64,000 bases of DNA, taken from positions 1-64,000 of the forward strand of contig JAGIAD010000012.1 of NCBI GenBank assembly GCA_017745075.1, written 5' to 3'. Source of the DNA: Sphingobacteriaceae bacterium. GTDB taxonomy: Bacteria; Bacteroidota; Bacteroidia; Sphingobacteriales; Sphingobacteriaceae. The translations under genes were made by a program, and so were the position numbers. This document shows positions 28,361 to 36,843 of this stretch, piece after piece; the first letter of the stretch is position 1; every line of letters begins with the position of its first letter. The notes under the pieces were generated by a model. The model made no database searches. It was not told the origin of the DNA and saw only the letters and a program-made list of their open reading frames with translations.

Positions 28361-29344
28361 CTAACTTTTCGATTTTGCCAGATTCAACGCTTCGATAATT
28401 GTATTGGGTGCCAGTTTAAGCTTGAAATTGTTTTCGCCAAAGCCTTTGGCACCTTGCATGGCCAATTCTGCCGCCTTTTCAAAATTCGATAAGGAAGCTT
28501 CTTTTCCTTTAAGGAAATCCTCAGATGCCGTTAAACGCCATGGTTTATGCGCTACGCCTCCCATCGCCAAACGGATATCGGTAATTTTATTATTGTTCAA
28601 TTCAAATGCCGCCGCTACCGAAACGAGTGCAAAAGCATAAGAAGCACGATCGCGTACCTTTAAATAGTGGTAGTTTTTAGCAAGATTATTAACCGGAATT
28701 TCCAGGCGGATAATCATTTCGTCAGCCTTTAGGTTATTGTCCAGCTGTGGCGTATCTCCTGCCAGGCGATGAAAATCTTTAAAAGCCATTTTACGTTCAC
28801 CTTTGTTACCAGCCAGCACCACCTCGGCATCTAAAGCGGCTAAGGCCACACACATATCGCTGGGATGCACGGCAATACATTTTTCTGAAGTACCAAAAAT
28901 GGCATGCATGCGGTTAAAACCTTCCATGGCACCACAACCGGTACCGGGCTGGCGTTTATTGCAGGGCATTTCGGTATCATAAAAATAACCGCAACGCGTA
29001 CGCTGCATCATGTTACCCCCAACTGTGGCAACATTACGTAACTGTGCTGAAGCACCGGCCTGCAGGGCCCACGAAAGCAGGGGCAGTTTTTCTTTGATCA
29101 AAGCATGTTCTGCAACCGCAGTATTGGTAGCCAGAGCGCCAATATGGATTTTATTTCCGACCTGTTCGATCTGTTTTAAAGGAACATGATTGATATCGAT
29201 CAGTTTTTCGGGAGCAGTAACCCCTCTCTTCATCAGGTCGATCAGGTTGGTACCCCCAGCTAAAAACTTGGCATTTTTATCTTTTAACAGTAATGCAATA
29301 GCCGATTTTGCCGAGGTTGTTCTTAAATATTGGAAATTGATCAT
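28361..29344 (-). CDS. paoB: FAD-binding subunit of aldehyde oxidoreductase
   Basis: A 327 aa FAD subunit. FLAGGTNLIDLMKRG is the FAD-binding loop. The segment RCGYFYDTEMPCNKRQPGTG followed by CGAMEGFNRMHAIFGTSEKC holds four Cys, matching the extra [4Fe-4S] site that distinguishes PaoB (YagS) from ordinary xanthine dehydrogenase FAD subunits. It overlaps the upstream iron-sulfur gene by four bases (ATGA). It passes electrons between the molybdenum centre and the iron-sulfur subunit. Confidence 0.9.
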   Translation of the reverse strand: MINFQYLRTTSAKSAIALLLKDKNAKFLAGGTNLIDLMKRGVTAPEKLIDINHVPLKQIEQVGNKIHIGALATNTAVAEHALIKEKLPLLSWALQAGASAQLRNVATVGGNMMQRTRCGYFYDTEMPCNKRQPGTGCGAMEGFNRMHAIFGTSEKCIAVHPSDMCVALAALDAEVVLAGNKGERKMAFKDFHRLAGDTPQLDNNLKADEMIIRLEIPVNNLAKNYHYLKVRDRASYAFALVSVAAAFELNNNKITDIRLAMGGVAHKPWRLTASEDFLKGKEASLSNFEKAAELAMQGAKGFGENNFKLKLAPNTIIEALNLAKSKS

Positions 29345-29964
29345 ACCGTTGCCCCTCCTTCCTTCACCTCAACAATAGCATCAACAATATTCGGATAAGC
29401 CCCACATCTACAGATGTTTCCACTCATATATTCACTGATTTCTGCCCTCGAACCTGCATGTCCTTCCCGGATGCAGGCCACAGCCGACATAATTTGCCCG
29501 GATGTACAGTAACCACATTGAAAACCATCATGTTTGATAAAAGCTTCCTGCATGGGATGTAATTTATCGCCGTCGGCCAAACCTTCTATCGTAGTAATTT
29601 TCTTTCCTTCGTTCATCACCGCTAAACTCAAACAGGAGTTTACCCTTTGTCCGTCTATGTGTACCGTACAGGCACCGCACTGACCATGATCGCAACCCTT
29701 TTTGGTTCCGGTTAAATGCAGTTCTTCACGCAGGTAATCCAAAAGAGTTACCCTTGGCTCAACTGACGCTTGATATGCTTTATTATTTACAGTAAGGTTT
29801 AAAGGGATTTTCTCGAAAAGTTCGGCAAAACGTTCATCTACATTGTTTTCAGCTGCTTTGACTGCGATGCCCGGTGTTAAGGCTATGGCCGTAATCACAG
29901 AACTTTTTTTAAGGAAATCGCGTCTGCTATCGCCCTGATCAGGCTTTTTATCAGAAGGTTTCAT
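29341..29964 (-). CDS. paoA: [2Fe-2S] subunit of aldehyde oxidoreductase with Tat signal
   Basis: A 207 aa protein with a Tat signal (SRRDFLKKSSVI then a hydrophobic run, AVKAA). The plant-type [2Fe-2S] site is CDHGQCGACTVHIDGQRVNSC. The second cluster site is CGYCTSGQ plus GNICRCGAY. The complete order (2Fe-2S, FAD, Mo) equals E. coli paoABC. The Tat signal on this subunit would carry the folded complex to the periplasm. The chaperone gene (paoD/XdhC-like) is not in this window. Confidence 0.92.
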   Translation of the reverse strand: MKPSDKKPDQGDSRRDFLKKSSVITAIALTPGIAVKAAENNVDERFAELFEKIPLNLTVNNKAYQASVEPRVTLLDYLREELHLTGTKKGCDHGQCGACTVHIDGQRVNSCLSLAVMNEGKKITTIEGLADGDKLHPMQEAFIKHDGFQCGYCTSGQIMSAVACIREGHAGSRAEISEYMSGNICRCGAYPNIVDAIVEVKEGGATV

Positions 29965-30139
29965 ATTTGGATGGGATTAGCTTTAGGATGTTCTTCTAAG
30001 TTCGGCATTCTAAATTTCAAATGGTATTAAATCAGAAATTTAGAATTGTTCTACAGAGCTATATTTCACCTAACTATCTGTAAATAAAACATTAACAAAA
30101 TAATTTCCAAAATGTTCATCCAATTTATACTTTTATAAA

Positions 30140-30784
30140 ATGGACAACGTAAAACCACTACCCGATTTATCAGCAGAAGAACAACGCGTTTTAGGCTCAT
30201 TAATTGAAAAAAGCCGCACCACACCCGATTATTATCCCATGACTTTGAACAGCTTAACAGCTGCCTGTAACCAAAAAAGTTCAAGAAACCCTGTGGTAAA
30301 TTACGATGAAGAAACCGTTACACTTACCTTAAACCAACTTAAAATAAAAGGCCTTATTTCAACCGCTACCGGTGGAAGCAGCCGGGCCACAAAATATAAA
30401 CACAACCTGGCGATAGTTTACCCTTTATTGCCATCAGAACTGGCTATTATCTGTCTTTTGCTTTTACGCGGGCCGCTAACCCCTGGCGAGATCAATAGCA
30501 ATTCGGGCCGGTTATATGAATTTGAAAGCATAGAAGAGGTGTTGGAGCAGCTCCAAAAATTATCTGATGATGAACCTGCGTTCGTAAAACAGCTGGCCAA
30601 AAAAGCCGGGCAAAAAGAGGCTCGTTTTGTTCACCTTTTGGGCGAGCAGGTAGAAACTGTTGCCGAAGCAGAAAATATTGCGGCACCAGCTTTTAACTCC
30701 GGCGAACTGGAAAATCGCATCGAAAAACTGGAGCTGGAAGTGCAGGAGCTTAAAGAACTGGTTAATTTGCTGATGGATAAATAG
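30140..30784 (+). CDS. yceH: YceH-family (DUF480) winged-helix protein
   Basis: A 214 aa protein with the DUF480 signature: LSAEEQRVLGSLIEKSRTTP, DYYPMTLNSLTAACNQKSSRNPV, and LRGPLTPGEINSNSGRLYEF. Two tandem winged-helix domains span about 8-170, and a C-terminal coiled coil (LENRIEKLELEVQELKELV) ends the protein. It is likely a DNA-binding protein of unknown target. No operon partner is seen. Confidence 0.92.
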   Translation: MDNVKPLPDLSAEEQRVLGSLIEKSRTTPDYYPMTLNSLTAACNQKSSRNPVVNYDEETVTLTLNQLKIKGLISTATGGSSRATKYKHNLAIVYPLLPSELAIICLLLLRGPLTPGEINSNSGRLYEFESIEEVLEQLQKLSDDEPAFVKQLAKKAGQKEARFVHLLGEQVETVAEAENIAAPAFNSGELENRIEKLELEVQELKELVNLLMDK

Positions 30785-31131
30785 TTCCATTATATCGTCT
30801 TTAAAAAGCGCTGTTCTTTTAAGAAATCTTTGTACACAGCATTTTTTTGGCTTCACTAAGATGTATTCATCAACAGGTTCATATTTCAAAACATTAGCCA
30901 GTTTTCGGCGTAACCGATTTTCCGGCACCTATTTACCATAATGGAATCGTAAACAAGATTCAAGTGCAAACCAAAAGTTTTAGACATTTTTATGCAAAAT
31001 AAGAATGTTCCGTTACCCCAACTGGTTATGACAATATCTGTTAATATTTAGACAAGAAGATAAAATTTTTAATCAGGAATATTTATTTTATTTGTATTCT
31101 AATCAATTATAATTTATAACCAATCACATAC
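30785..31131. other. 347-base non-coding gap before the fucose genes
   Basis: AT-rich sequence without a convincing reading frame. ttccattat (30785-30793) has its complement at 30938-30946, which may be a weak mobile-repeat edge. tctgttaatatt at 31037-31048 recurs upstream of the HAD/Nudix pair at 36785-36796 and might be a shared regulator site. No consensus promoter is recognised. Confidence 0.35.
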
Positions 31132-31896
31132 ATGTTTTCATTAAAAAATAAAAAAGCAGTAGTTACGGGCGGAGGAAGTGGCATTGGAAAAGCTATTGCA
31201 ACTATTTTAGCTAAACAGGGAGCTGAAGTTCACATTATTGAACTGGGTACTGAACAAGCACAGGATACTATTAATGAAATTAAGGAAAATGGCGGCACAG
31301 CATTCAGTTATGGCTGCGATGTCTCCAATCATCAGGCTGTTCATGAAGTTTTTAACCAGATCGGACAGATCAACATTCTGATCAATAATGCCGGTATTGC
31401 ACATATCGGGAAAGCTGACACCACCCCGGAAGCCGATTTTGATCGTGTAATGAACGTAAATGTGAAAGGCGTTTACAATTGCCTGCACGCGGCCATTCCA
31501 AAGCTCCGTCTGGCCGGTGGCGGTGTAATTATCAATATGGCCTCAATTGCTGCGCTGATCGGCTTACCCGACCGTTTCGTGTACAGTGCGGCAAAAGGTG
31601 CGGTAAAAGCCATTACCATGAGTGTGGCCAAAGATTATATTAGCGAAAACATCAGGTGTAATTCCATCTCCCCTGCAAGGGTACACACGCCTTTTGTAGA
31701 TGGCTTTTTACAGAAAAACTATCCGGATAATATCCCTGAAATGTTCGAAAAACTTTCCAAAACACAACCTATAGGCAGAATGGCAAAACCAGAAGAGATA
31801 GGTGCGCTGGCTTTATACCTGTGCAGTGACGAGGCTTCTTTTATTACAGGTTGCGATTACCCGATTGATGGTGGATTTACGACCTTAAACAATTAA
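31132..31896 (+). CDS. SDR oxidoreductase, probable 2-keto-3-deoxy-L-fuconate dehydrogenase
   Basis: A 254 aa classical short-chain dehydrogenase. NAD(P) motif GGGSGIG at 13-19, NNAG at 85-88, catalytic S138, Y151 and K155. The loop SPARVHTPFVDGFL is like that of keto-deoxy-fuconate dehydrogenases. The next three genes encode a fumarylacetoacetase-type hydrolase, a mutarotase and a lactonase, which together fit oxidative L-fucose breakdown. It may oxidise 2-keto-3-deoxy-L-fuconate to the 2,4-diketo acid; L-fucose dehydrogenase is the alternative. Confidence 0.82.
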   Translation: MFSLKNKKAVVTGGGSGIGKAIATILAKQGAEVHIIELGTEQAQDTINEIKENGGTAFSYGCDVSNHQAVHEVFNQIGQINILINNAGIAHIGKADTTPEADFDRVMNVNVKGVYNCLHAAIPKLRLAGGGVIINMASIAALIGLPDRFVYSAAKGAVKAITMSVAKDYISENIRCNSISPARVHTPFVDGFLQKNYPDNIPEMFEKLSKTQPIGRMAKPEEIGALALYLCSDEASFITGCDYPIDGGFTTLNN

Positions 31897-31920
31897 TAAC
31901 AAAATTTTAAATACAACATA

Positions 31921-32775
31921 ATGAAATTAATACGATTTGGCGAAGTGGGAGCTGAAAAACCTGGTGTAATTATAAACGATAATTATTTCGATGTTTCAGC
32001 ATTGGTGAAAGATTATAATGAAGATTTTTTTGGCGGCGATGGCATAGAGAAACTTAAAAAAGATATTGAATCTGCCGATCTACCCCAGGTTGATAAAGGT
32101 GTACGACTTGGTCCTGCTTTGGCACGTCCTTCCAAAATTATCTGTGTGGGTTTAAATTATAAAGACCACGCGGCAGAAACCAACGCGCCTATCCCTTCAG
32201 AACCGATTTTATTCTTCAAGGCCACTTCTGCAATTGTTGGTCCGAATGACGACCTGATTATTCCAAAAAACAGCAAAAAAACCGACTGGGAAGTAGAATT
32301 AGCCATTGTTGTAGGTAAAAAAGCGAGTTATGTTTCAGAAGAAAATGCTTTAGAACACATCGCTGGCTACGTGTTGCACAATGATTATAGCGAACGCGAA
32401 TTTCAACTCGAAAGAAACGGCCAATGGGTAAAAGGAAAAAGTTGTGATACTTTTGCGCCAATCGGGCCTTTTATCGCTACGCAGGATGAAATCGCCGATG
32501 TACACAATCTTCGCCTGTGGTTAACCGTAAACGGGAAAACATTACAGGATGGAAATACTTCAAACCTGATTTTTAATGTTCCTTTTATGATTTCATATAT
32601 CAGCCAGTTTATGACCCTTCTTCCTGGCGATGTGATTACCACAGGAACACCTGCCGGTGTAGGCTTGGGCCAGAAACCAGAACCATGGTATTTAAAAGCC
32701 GGTGATGTGGTTGAACTGGGAATAGATGGTTTAGGCTCAAGTAAACAAACGGTTAAAGCCTACAGCGAAAATTAA
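31921..32775 (+). CDS. Fumarylacetoacetase-family hydrolase, probable 2,4-diketo-3-deoxy-L-fuconate hydrolase
   Basis: A 284 aa FAH-family enzyme. Metal-binding residues lie in DWEVELAIVVG, with KIICVGLNYKDHAAE near the start of the catalytic fold and GDVITTGTPAGVGLG near the end. In this context it would cleave 2,4-diketo-3-deoxy-L-fuconate into pyruvate and L-lactate. The lactate-oxidising enzyme encoded 1.4 kb further on fits this. It is preceded by the SDR gene (24 bases) and followed by the mutarotase gene after one base. Confidence 0.85.
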   Translation: MKLIRFGEVGAEKPGVIINDNYFDVSALVKDYNEDFFGGDGIEKLKKDIESADLPQVDKGVRLGPALARPSKIICVGLNYKDHAAETNAPIPSEPILFFKATSAIVGPNDDLIIPKNSKKTDWEVELAIVVGKKASYVSEENALEHIAGYVLHNDYSEREFQLERNGQWVKGKSCDTFAPIGPFIATQDEIADVHNLRLWLTVNGKTLQDGNTSNLIFNVPFMISYISQFMTLLPGDVITTGTPAGVGLGQKPEPWYLKAGDVVELGIDGLGSSKQTVKAYSEN

Positions 32776-32776
32776 C

Positions 32777-33106
32777 ATGAAAAGATACTGCCTGGCATTA
32801 GATCTTATAAATGATGAAAAGCTGATAGAAGAATATAAGCATTACCATCAATCGGTCTGGCCGGAAATTAAAGAAAGCATAAGTTCTTCGGGTATCGAAA
32901 ATATGGAGATATATCTCCTTGGTAACCGACTATTTATGATCATGGATGTTAACGAACACTTCTCTTTCGACGAAAAGGCAAAAGCTGATTTGGCCAATCC
33001 AAAAGTACAGGAATGGGAAACTTTAATGTGGAAATTCCAACAGGCATTGCCGCGTGCTAAACCAGGCGAAAAATGGATCTTAATGGATGAGATTTTTAAA
33101 CTTTAA
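32777..33106 (+). CDS. L-rhamnose/L-fucose mutarotase (RhaM family)
   Basis: A 109 aa protein of the DUF718/RhaM family. Seen: KRYCLALDLINDEKLIEEY, YHQSVWPEI with the catalytic His, GIENMEIYLLGNRLFMIM, and closing MDEIFKL. It speeds exchange of alpha and beta anomers of a 6-deoxysugar. The gene starts one base after the hydrolase stop. Neighbouring genes make L-fucose more likely than rhamnose as substrate. Confidence 0.88.
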   Translation: MKRYCLALDLINDEKLIEEYKHYHQSVWPEIKESISSSGIENMEIYLLGNRLFMIMDVNEHFSFDEKAKADLANPKVQEWETLMWKFQQALPRAKPGEKWILMDEIFKL

Positions 33107-33114
33107 CCATTCTT

Positions 33115-33936
33115 ATGATTGATACACACATTCATTTTTGGAATTTTGATCCGGTTAGAGATAGCTGGATCAGTGAAGATATGATGGCTATCCGCAAAGA
33201 TTTTGCTCCGGAAAACCTCTTGAGTGCTTATAACGATCTTCATATTACCGGTTGTATTGCGGTACAGGCGAATCAATCAGAAGAAGAAAATCATTTTCTG
33301 CTGGCTCTTGCCGGGCAAAATGAAATAATCAAAGGGATTGTGGGATGGGTAGATCTGCTTAACCCCAATCTGGATGAACGTTTAAGCTATTGGCACAATC
33401 ATAAAACCATTAAGGGCTGGCGACACGTACTGCAAGCTGAAAACCGCGATTTTATCCTTAATCCGGCTTTTATTGCAGGCGTTAAACAGTTAAAAAAATA
33501 CAATTATACTTACGATTTATTGTGTTATCACAATCAGTTGAAAGACATTATAGAAATGGTTGATCAAATTCCCGATCAGCCGTTTGTATTGGATCATTGT
33601 GGCAAACCGGATGTGAAAAGTCAGGATTTGGCTGCATGGGCAACTAATATCAAGATACTAGCTTCAAACCCTAATGTACGTTGTAAAGTATCGGGCTTAC
33701 TGGCTGAGGCCGATTGGAAAAACTGGACTGAAAAACAACTTTTTAATTGCTTTGATGTGGTGTTTGAACATTTTGGTACAGAAAGAATCATGTATGGCAG
33801 CGATTGGCCGGTAATGTTGATCAGCAGACCTTACCAAGATTGGTTTAACCTGGTAAATAAATATACAGAACGATTTACGGTTGCAGAAAGGAGACTGATT
33901 TTCTCTGATACTGCAAAGGCTTTTTATGGAGTTTAA
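33115..33936 (+). CDS. Amidohydrolase, probable L-fuconolactonase
   Basis: A 273 aa TIM-barrel metal hydrolase of the COG3618 group. Metal and active-site motifs: IDTHIHFW (HxH) at the start, GWRHVLQ, FVLDHCGKPD, and MYGSDWPVM with the catalytic Asp. Family members with this pattern open L-fucono-1,5-lactone to L-fuconate. It is fourth in the fucose operon. L-fuconate dehydratase, needed for the next step, is not in the window. Confidence 0.85.
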   Translation: MIDTHIHFWNFDPVRDSWISEDMMAIRKDFAPENLLSAYNDLHITGCIAVQANQSEEENHFLLALAGQNEIIKGIVGWVDLLNPNLDERLSYWHNHKTIKGWRHVLQAENRDFILNPAFIAGVKQLKKYNYTYDLLCYHNQLKDIIEMVDQIPDQPFVLDHCGKPDVKSQDLAAWATNIKILASNPNVRCKVSGLLAEADWKNWTEKQLFNCFDVVFEHFGTERIMYGSDWPVMLISRPYQDWFNLVNKYTERFTVAERRLIFSDTAKAFYGV

Positions 33937-33964
33937 AGGCAGCTTTTATTATGCCTGGAGCATT

Positions 33965-34062
33965 AGTTAAGAGCTTTAACCACAGAAAATCAGAGTTTTT
34001 ATATCTGTGTGAATCTTTTATTTGTGGTTAATTATGCCTGCTTGTGCCTACAGCTCTTAACT
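33965..34062. repeat. Nested palindrome between fuconolactonase and lldD-like gene
   Basis: agttaagagct (33965-33975) pairs perfectly with agctcttaact (34052-34062). Inside it, taaccaca (33977-33984) pairs with tgtggtta (34023-34030). This forms a possible RNA or DNA cruciform within an otherwise empty 261-base gap. There is no T-tract, so it is not a standard terminator. It is probably a repeat element or a processing site. Confidence 0.45.
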
Positions 34063-34197
34063 TAATGATATTGGGTTGTCTGGCACCTCAATTTCCACAA
34101 TAAACCAGGCAGCGCCCGATAGTACAGGATGGAAATCACGATATATTATGTTAGTTTTCGATTTTTAACGCCTGCGACCAAGACAATTAATTAAATA

Positions 34198-35364
34198 ATG
34201 AGTAAAAAAATTACCTTTCCTTATCACCCTCAATACCCTTCGGTAGCTGACCTCAGAAGTAAAGCAAAAAGAAGAATACCGAAATTTGCATTCGATTATT
34301 TAGAAGGCGGTTGCAACGAAGGGCTAAATCTGGTCCGTAACGAAACAGATTTTGATAATATATACCTAAAACCAAATTATTTACGTGTAGGCGGAGATAT
34401 TGATATGTCGGTTGAGCTTTTTGGCCGCAAATATAGTGCACCTTTCGGCATCTCTCCTATCGGTTTACAAGGTTTAATGTGGCCCAATGCACCAGAAATT
34501 CTGGCCAGAGCGGCAGCTAAACACGATATTCCATACACACTTAGTACGGTATCTACCAGCAGTATCGAGCGCATTGCAGAAGTTTCGGAAGGGAAAGCCT
34601 GGTTTCAGCTTTATCACCCTACTGAAAATAAATTGAGGGATGATATTTTATCCCGTTTAAAGGCTGTAGAATGCCCGGTTTTGGTCGTACTGGTAGATGT
34701 TCCCGCCTTCGGATTAAGGTATAAGGAAATTAAAAGTGGCCTTTCTATACCACCAAAAATGTCAATGAGCAATATTTTACAGGCATTCGCCAGACCGCTT
34801 TGGGGAATTAAAACACTCCAGCACGGCATCCCCTCATTTGCCACATTGAAACCCTACATGGAAAAAGGAATGGATATGTCTCAGCTGGGGCAGTTTATGA
34901 ACAGAACATTTACAGGGAAAGTAGATATTGAAAAGGTTTCAGCCATCCGCGAAATCTGGAAAGGTCCGTTGGTATTAAAAGGCATAGCTACAGATGAAGA
35001 TATGCAGGCAGCCATACAGATTGGTGTTGATGGCGTTATTGTTTCAAATCATGGTGGACGACAAATTGATGCAGGCGAATCATCGATCAATTCTTTAATC
35101 AAACTCGCCGGGAATGAAGCTTACAAATCGAAACTGAAGATCATGTTGGATGGAGGAATCCGTTCGGGTGTCGATTTGGCAAGGGCACATGCTGTGGGTT
35201 CTGAATTCAATTTTATGGGCCGTCCGTTTATGTATGGCGTTGGTGCGCTGGGTAATGAAGGAGGAGAACATACCATCAATATGTTTAAAACCCATTTATA
35301 CCAGATTATGCAACAACTTACGATAGAAAAAATCTCGCAATTCCCAAAAAGATTATTGCAATAG
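34198..35364 (+). CDS. lldD: FMN-dependent alpha-hydroxy acid dehydrogenase, probable L-lactate dehydrogenase
   Basis: A 388 aa protein of the glycolate oxidase / lactate dehydrogenase family. The N-terminal AKRRIPKFAFDYLEGG is conserved. Lys261 (VLKGI), H285 and R288 in SNHGGRQID are the FMN and substrate residues, and LDGGIRSGVD and GRPFMYG complete the phosphate-binding part. It would oxidise L-lactate to pyruvate. Placed just after the fucose genes, it would deal with the lactate released by the diketo-deoxy-fuconate hydrolase. A terminator follows. Confidence 0.88.
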   Translation: MSKKITFPYHPQYPSVADLRSKAKRRIPKFAFDYLEGGCNEGLNLVRNETDFDNIYLKPNYLRVGGDIDMSVELFGRKYSAPFGISPIGLQGLMWPNAPEILARAAAKHDIPYTLSTVSTSSIERIAEVSEGKAWFQLYHPTENKLRDDILSRLKAVECPVLVVLVDVPAFGLRYKEIKSGLSIPPKMSMSNILQAFARPLWGIKTLQHGIPSFATLKPYMEKGMDMSQLGQFMNRTFTGKVDIEKVSAIREIWKGPLVLKGIATDEDMQAAIQIGVDGVIVSNHGGRQIDAGESSINSLIKLAGNEAYKSKLKIMLDGGIRSGVDLARAHAVGSEFNFMGRPFMYGVGALGNEGGEHTINMFKTHLYQIMQQLTIEKISQFPKRLLQ

Positions 35365-35396
35365 CCGAATATCCCTTTTACTATCCGTCACTATAA

Positions 35397-35435
35397 AAAA
35401 AGACCTCGCAGGTTTTAAACCTGCGAGGTCTTTTT
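35397..35435. terminator. Bidirectional rho-independent terminator
   Basis: agacctcgcaggttt (35401-35415) and aaacctgcgaggtct (35417-35431) form a perfect stem, flanked by A-run on the left and T-run on the right. It lies between convergent lldD-like and galM genes and can end both transcripts. Confidence 0.92.
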
Positions 35436-35436
35436 A

Positions 35437-35470
35437 CAGTTAACCAGTTTAAACCATTAACCAGTTAACC
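35437..35470. repeat. Short AT-rich repeat
   Basis: cagttaaccagtttaaacc followed by attaaccagttaacc repeats the gttaac/tttaaac wording seen at 23024-23136. It lies between the terminator and the galM stop. Confidence 0.35.
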
Positions 35471-35487
35471 TTCTTAATGGAATGACT

Positions 35488-36645
35488 TTACTTCGAAAAC
35501 TTGTAGGTTGTACTGGTTTTATAGGTTTCGCCTGGTTTAAGCACAGTTGATGCAAAATTCGGGTGATTTGGTGCATCAGGGAAATGTTGTGTTTCTAAAC
35601 AGAAAGCAGAACGGTGTGGATAAGATTTACCTCCTTTGCCATCTTTATCAGCACCGGTCAGGAAATTGCCACTGTAAAACTGCAGGCCAGGCTCAGTGGT
35701 AATAATCGATAATATAATGCCGGTTTTAGGGCTCTTTACCACTGCAACAGGCGTTTTACCATCGTGGTGTGTTAAGGCAAAGTTATGGTCGTAACCTTTA
35801 CCAAATTTCAATTGCTCATCGGTATCGCCAATTTGTTTACCAATAAGTTTGGCTTTGTTAAAGTCGAAAGCAGTGCCGGTCACAGGCTGTAATTTTCCGG
35901 TTGGGATCAAAGTCGAATCTACCGGTGTATAAGCATTTGCATCAATGGTCAGTTCGTGGTCTAAAATGGTGCTGTCGCCTTCACCGTTTAGGTTAAAATA
36001 AGCGTGGTTGGTTAAATTTACAATGGTTGTTTTATCAGTGGTAGCCTGGTAATCGATTTGCAACCCATTATCCTCTGTTAATGTATAAGTTACCTTCACA
36101 TCCAGTTTGCCAGGATAACCGGCTTCACCATCTTTCGATACATAAGTTAACTCAAGCCTGGTGCTATCCAGTTGTTTGGCATCCCATACTTTGCCATAAA
36201 AACCATCGGTACCGCCGTGTAAGGTATTTACACCATCATTAAGCTGTAACTGGTATTCCTTTCCGTCTAAAGTGAATTTGCCTTTACCAATGCGGTTTCC
36301 GTACCTTCCAATTAAGGCACCGAAAAATGGTTCGCCTTTTTTACGGTATGCGCCTATGCTGTCATAGCCTAAAACCACATCAGTTAATTTATTATTTTTA
36401 TCGGGCATTAAAAGTGAAACTACCCGGCCACCATAATTGGTAATTGATACCGAAGCACCCTGTTTATTTTTTAGCGTGTAAAGTTTAACCGCTTTACCAT
36501 CAATGGTAGTGCTGTATTTTAACGAATCCTGTTGAGCGCTATCTTTATCTGCTGCACCTTTATTGGTTCCAGAATTGCACGAGCTGAAAGCGAGGGCTAA
36601 GCATAAGGTAGCCAGCGGTAATGCCTTAAGAAATTGTTTTTTCAT
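35488..36645 (-). CDS. galM: Aldose 1-epimerase (galactose mutarotase), lipoprotein
   Basis: Interconverts alpha and beta anomers of hexoses. The 385 aa protein has an SPII signal ending LAFSSC (Cys23), so it would be membrane-anchored outside the cytoplasm. Family motifs: ITNYGGRVVSLLMPDK, FFGALIGRYGNRIGKGKF, NTLHGGTDGFYGKVWD (His), VNLTNHAYFNLNGEG (catalytic His), and FCLETQHFPDAPNH (catalytic Glu). Export is common for Bacteroidota mutarotases that act with surface glycosidases. Confidence 0.93.
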   Translation of the reverse strand: MKKQFLKALPLATLCLALAFSSCNSGTNKGAADKDSAQQDSLKYSTTIDGKAVKLYTLKNKQGASVSITNYGGRVVSLLMPDKNNKLTDVVLGYDSIGAYRKKGEPFFGALIGRYGNRIGKGKFTLDGKEYQLQLNDGVNTLHGGTDGFYGKVWDAKQLDSTRLELTYVSKDGEAGYPGKLDVKVTYTLTEDNGLQIDYQATTDKTTIVNLTNHAYFNLNGEGDSTILDHELTIDANAYTPVDSTLIPTGKLQPVTGTAFDFNKAKLIGKQIGDTDEQLKFGKGYDHNFALTHHDGKTPVAVVKSPKTGIILSIITTEPGLQFYSGNFLTGADKDGKGGKSYPHRSAFCLETQHFPDAPNHPNFASTVLKPGETYKTSTTYKFSK

Positions 36646-36843
36646 CAGTTATTATTGTTTTAAAGTTGATGAAGCAATGGTAGATTTTAAATGGTAAATC
36701 CCTGATGCTTGCATATAGATTTATTTTTGGTTAAGGCTAATGTATGAAAAAATATTAACGTCGGGTCAACGATTATATATTATTTCTGTTAATATTGACG
36801 ATCATTCCCTACATCAAAAAAAATCACATAATTTAGCAAGTAT

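Noticed and set aside
30560..30928. Minus-strand frame at the end of yceH
   Set aside because: It overlaps yceH, lacks domain features, and probably only reflects AT-rich composition.
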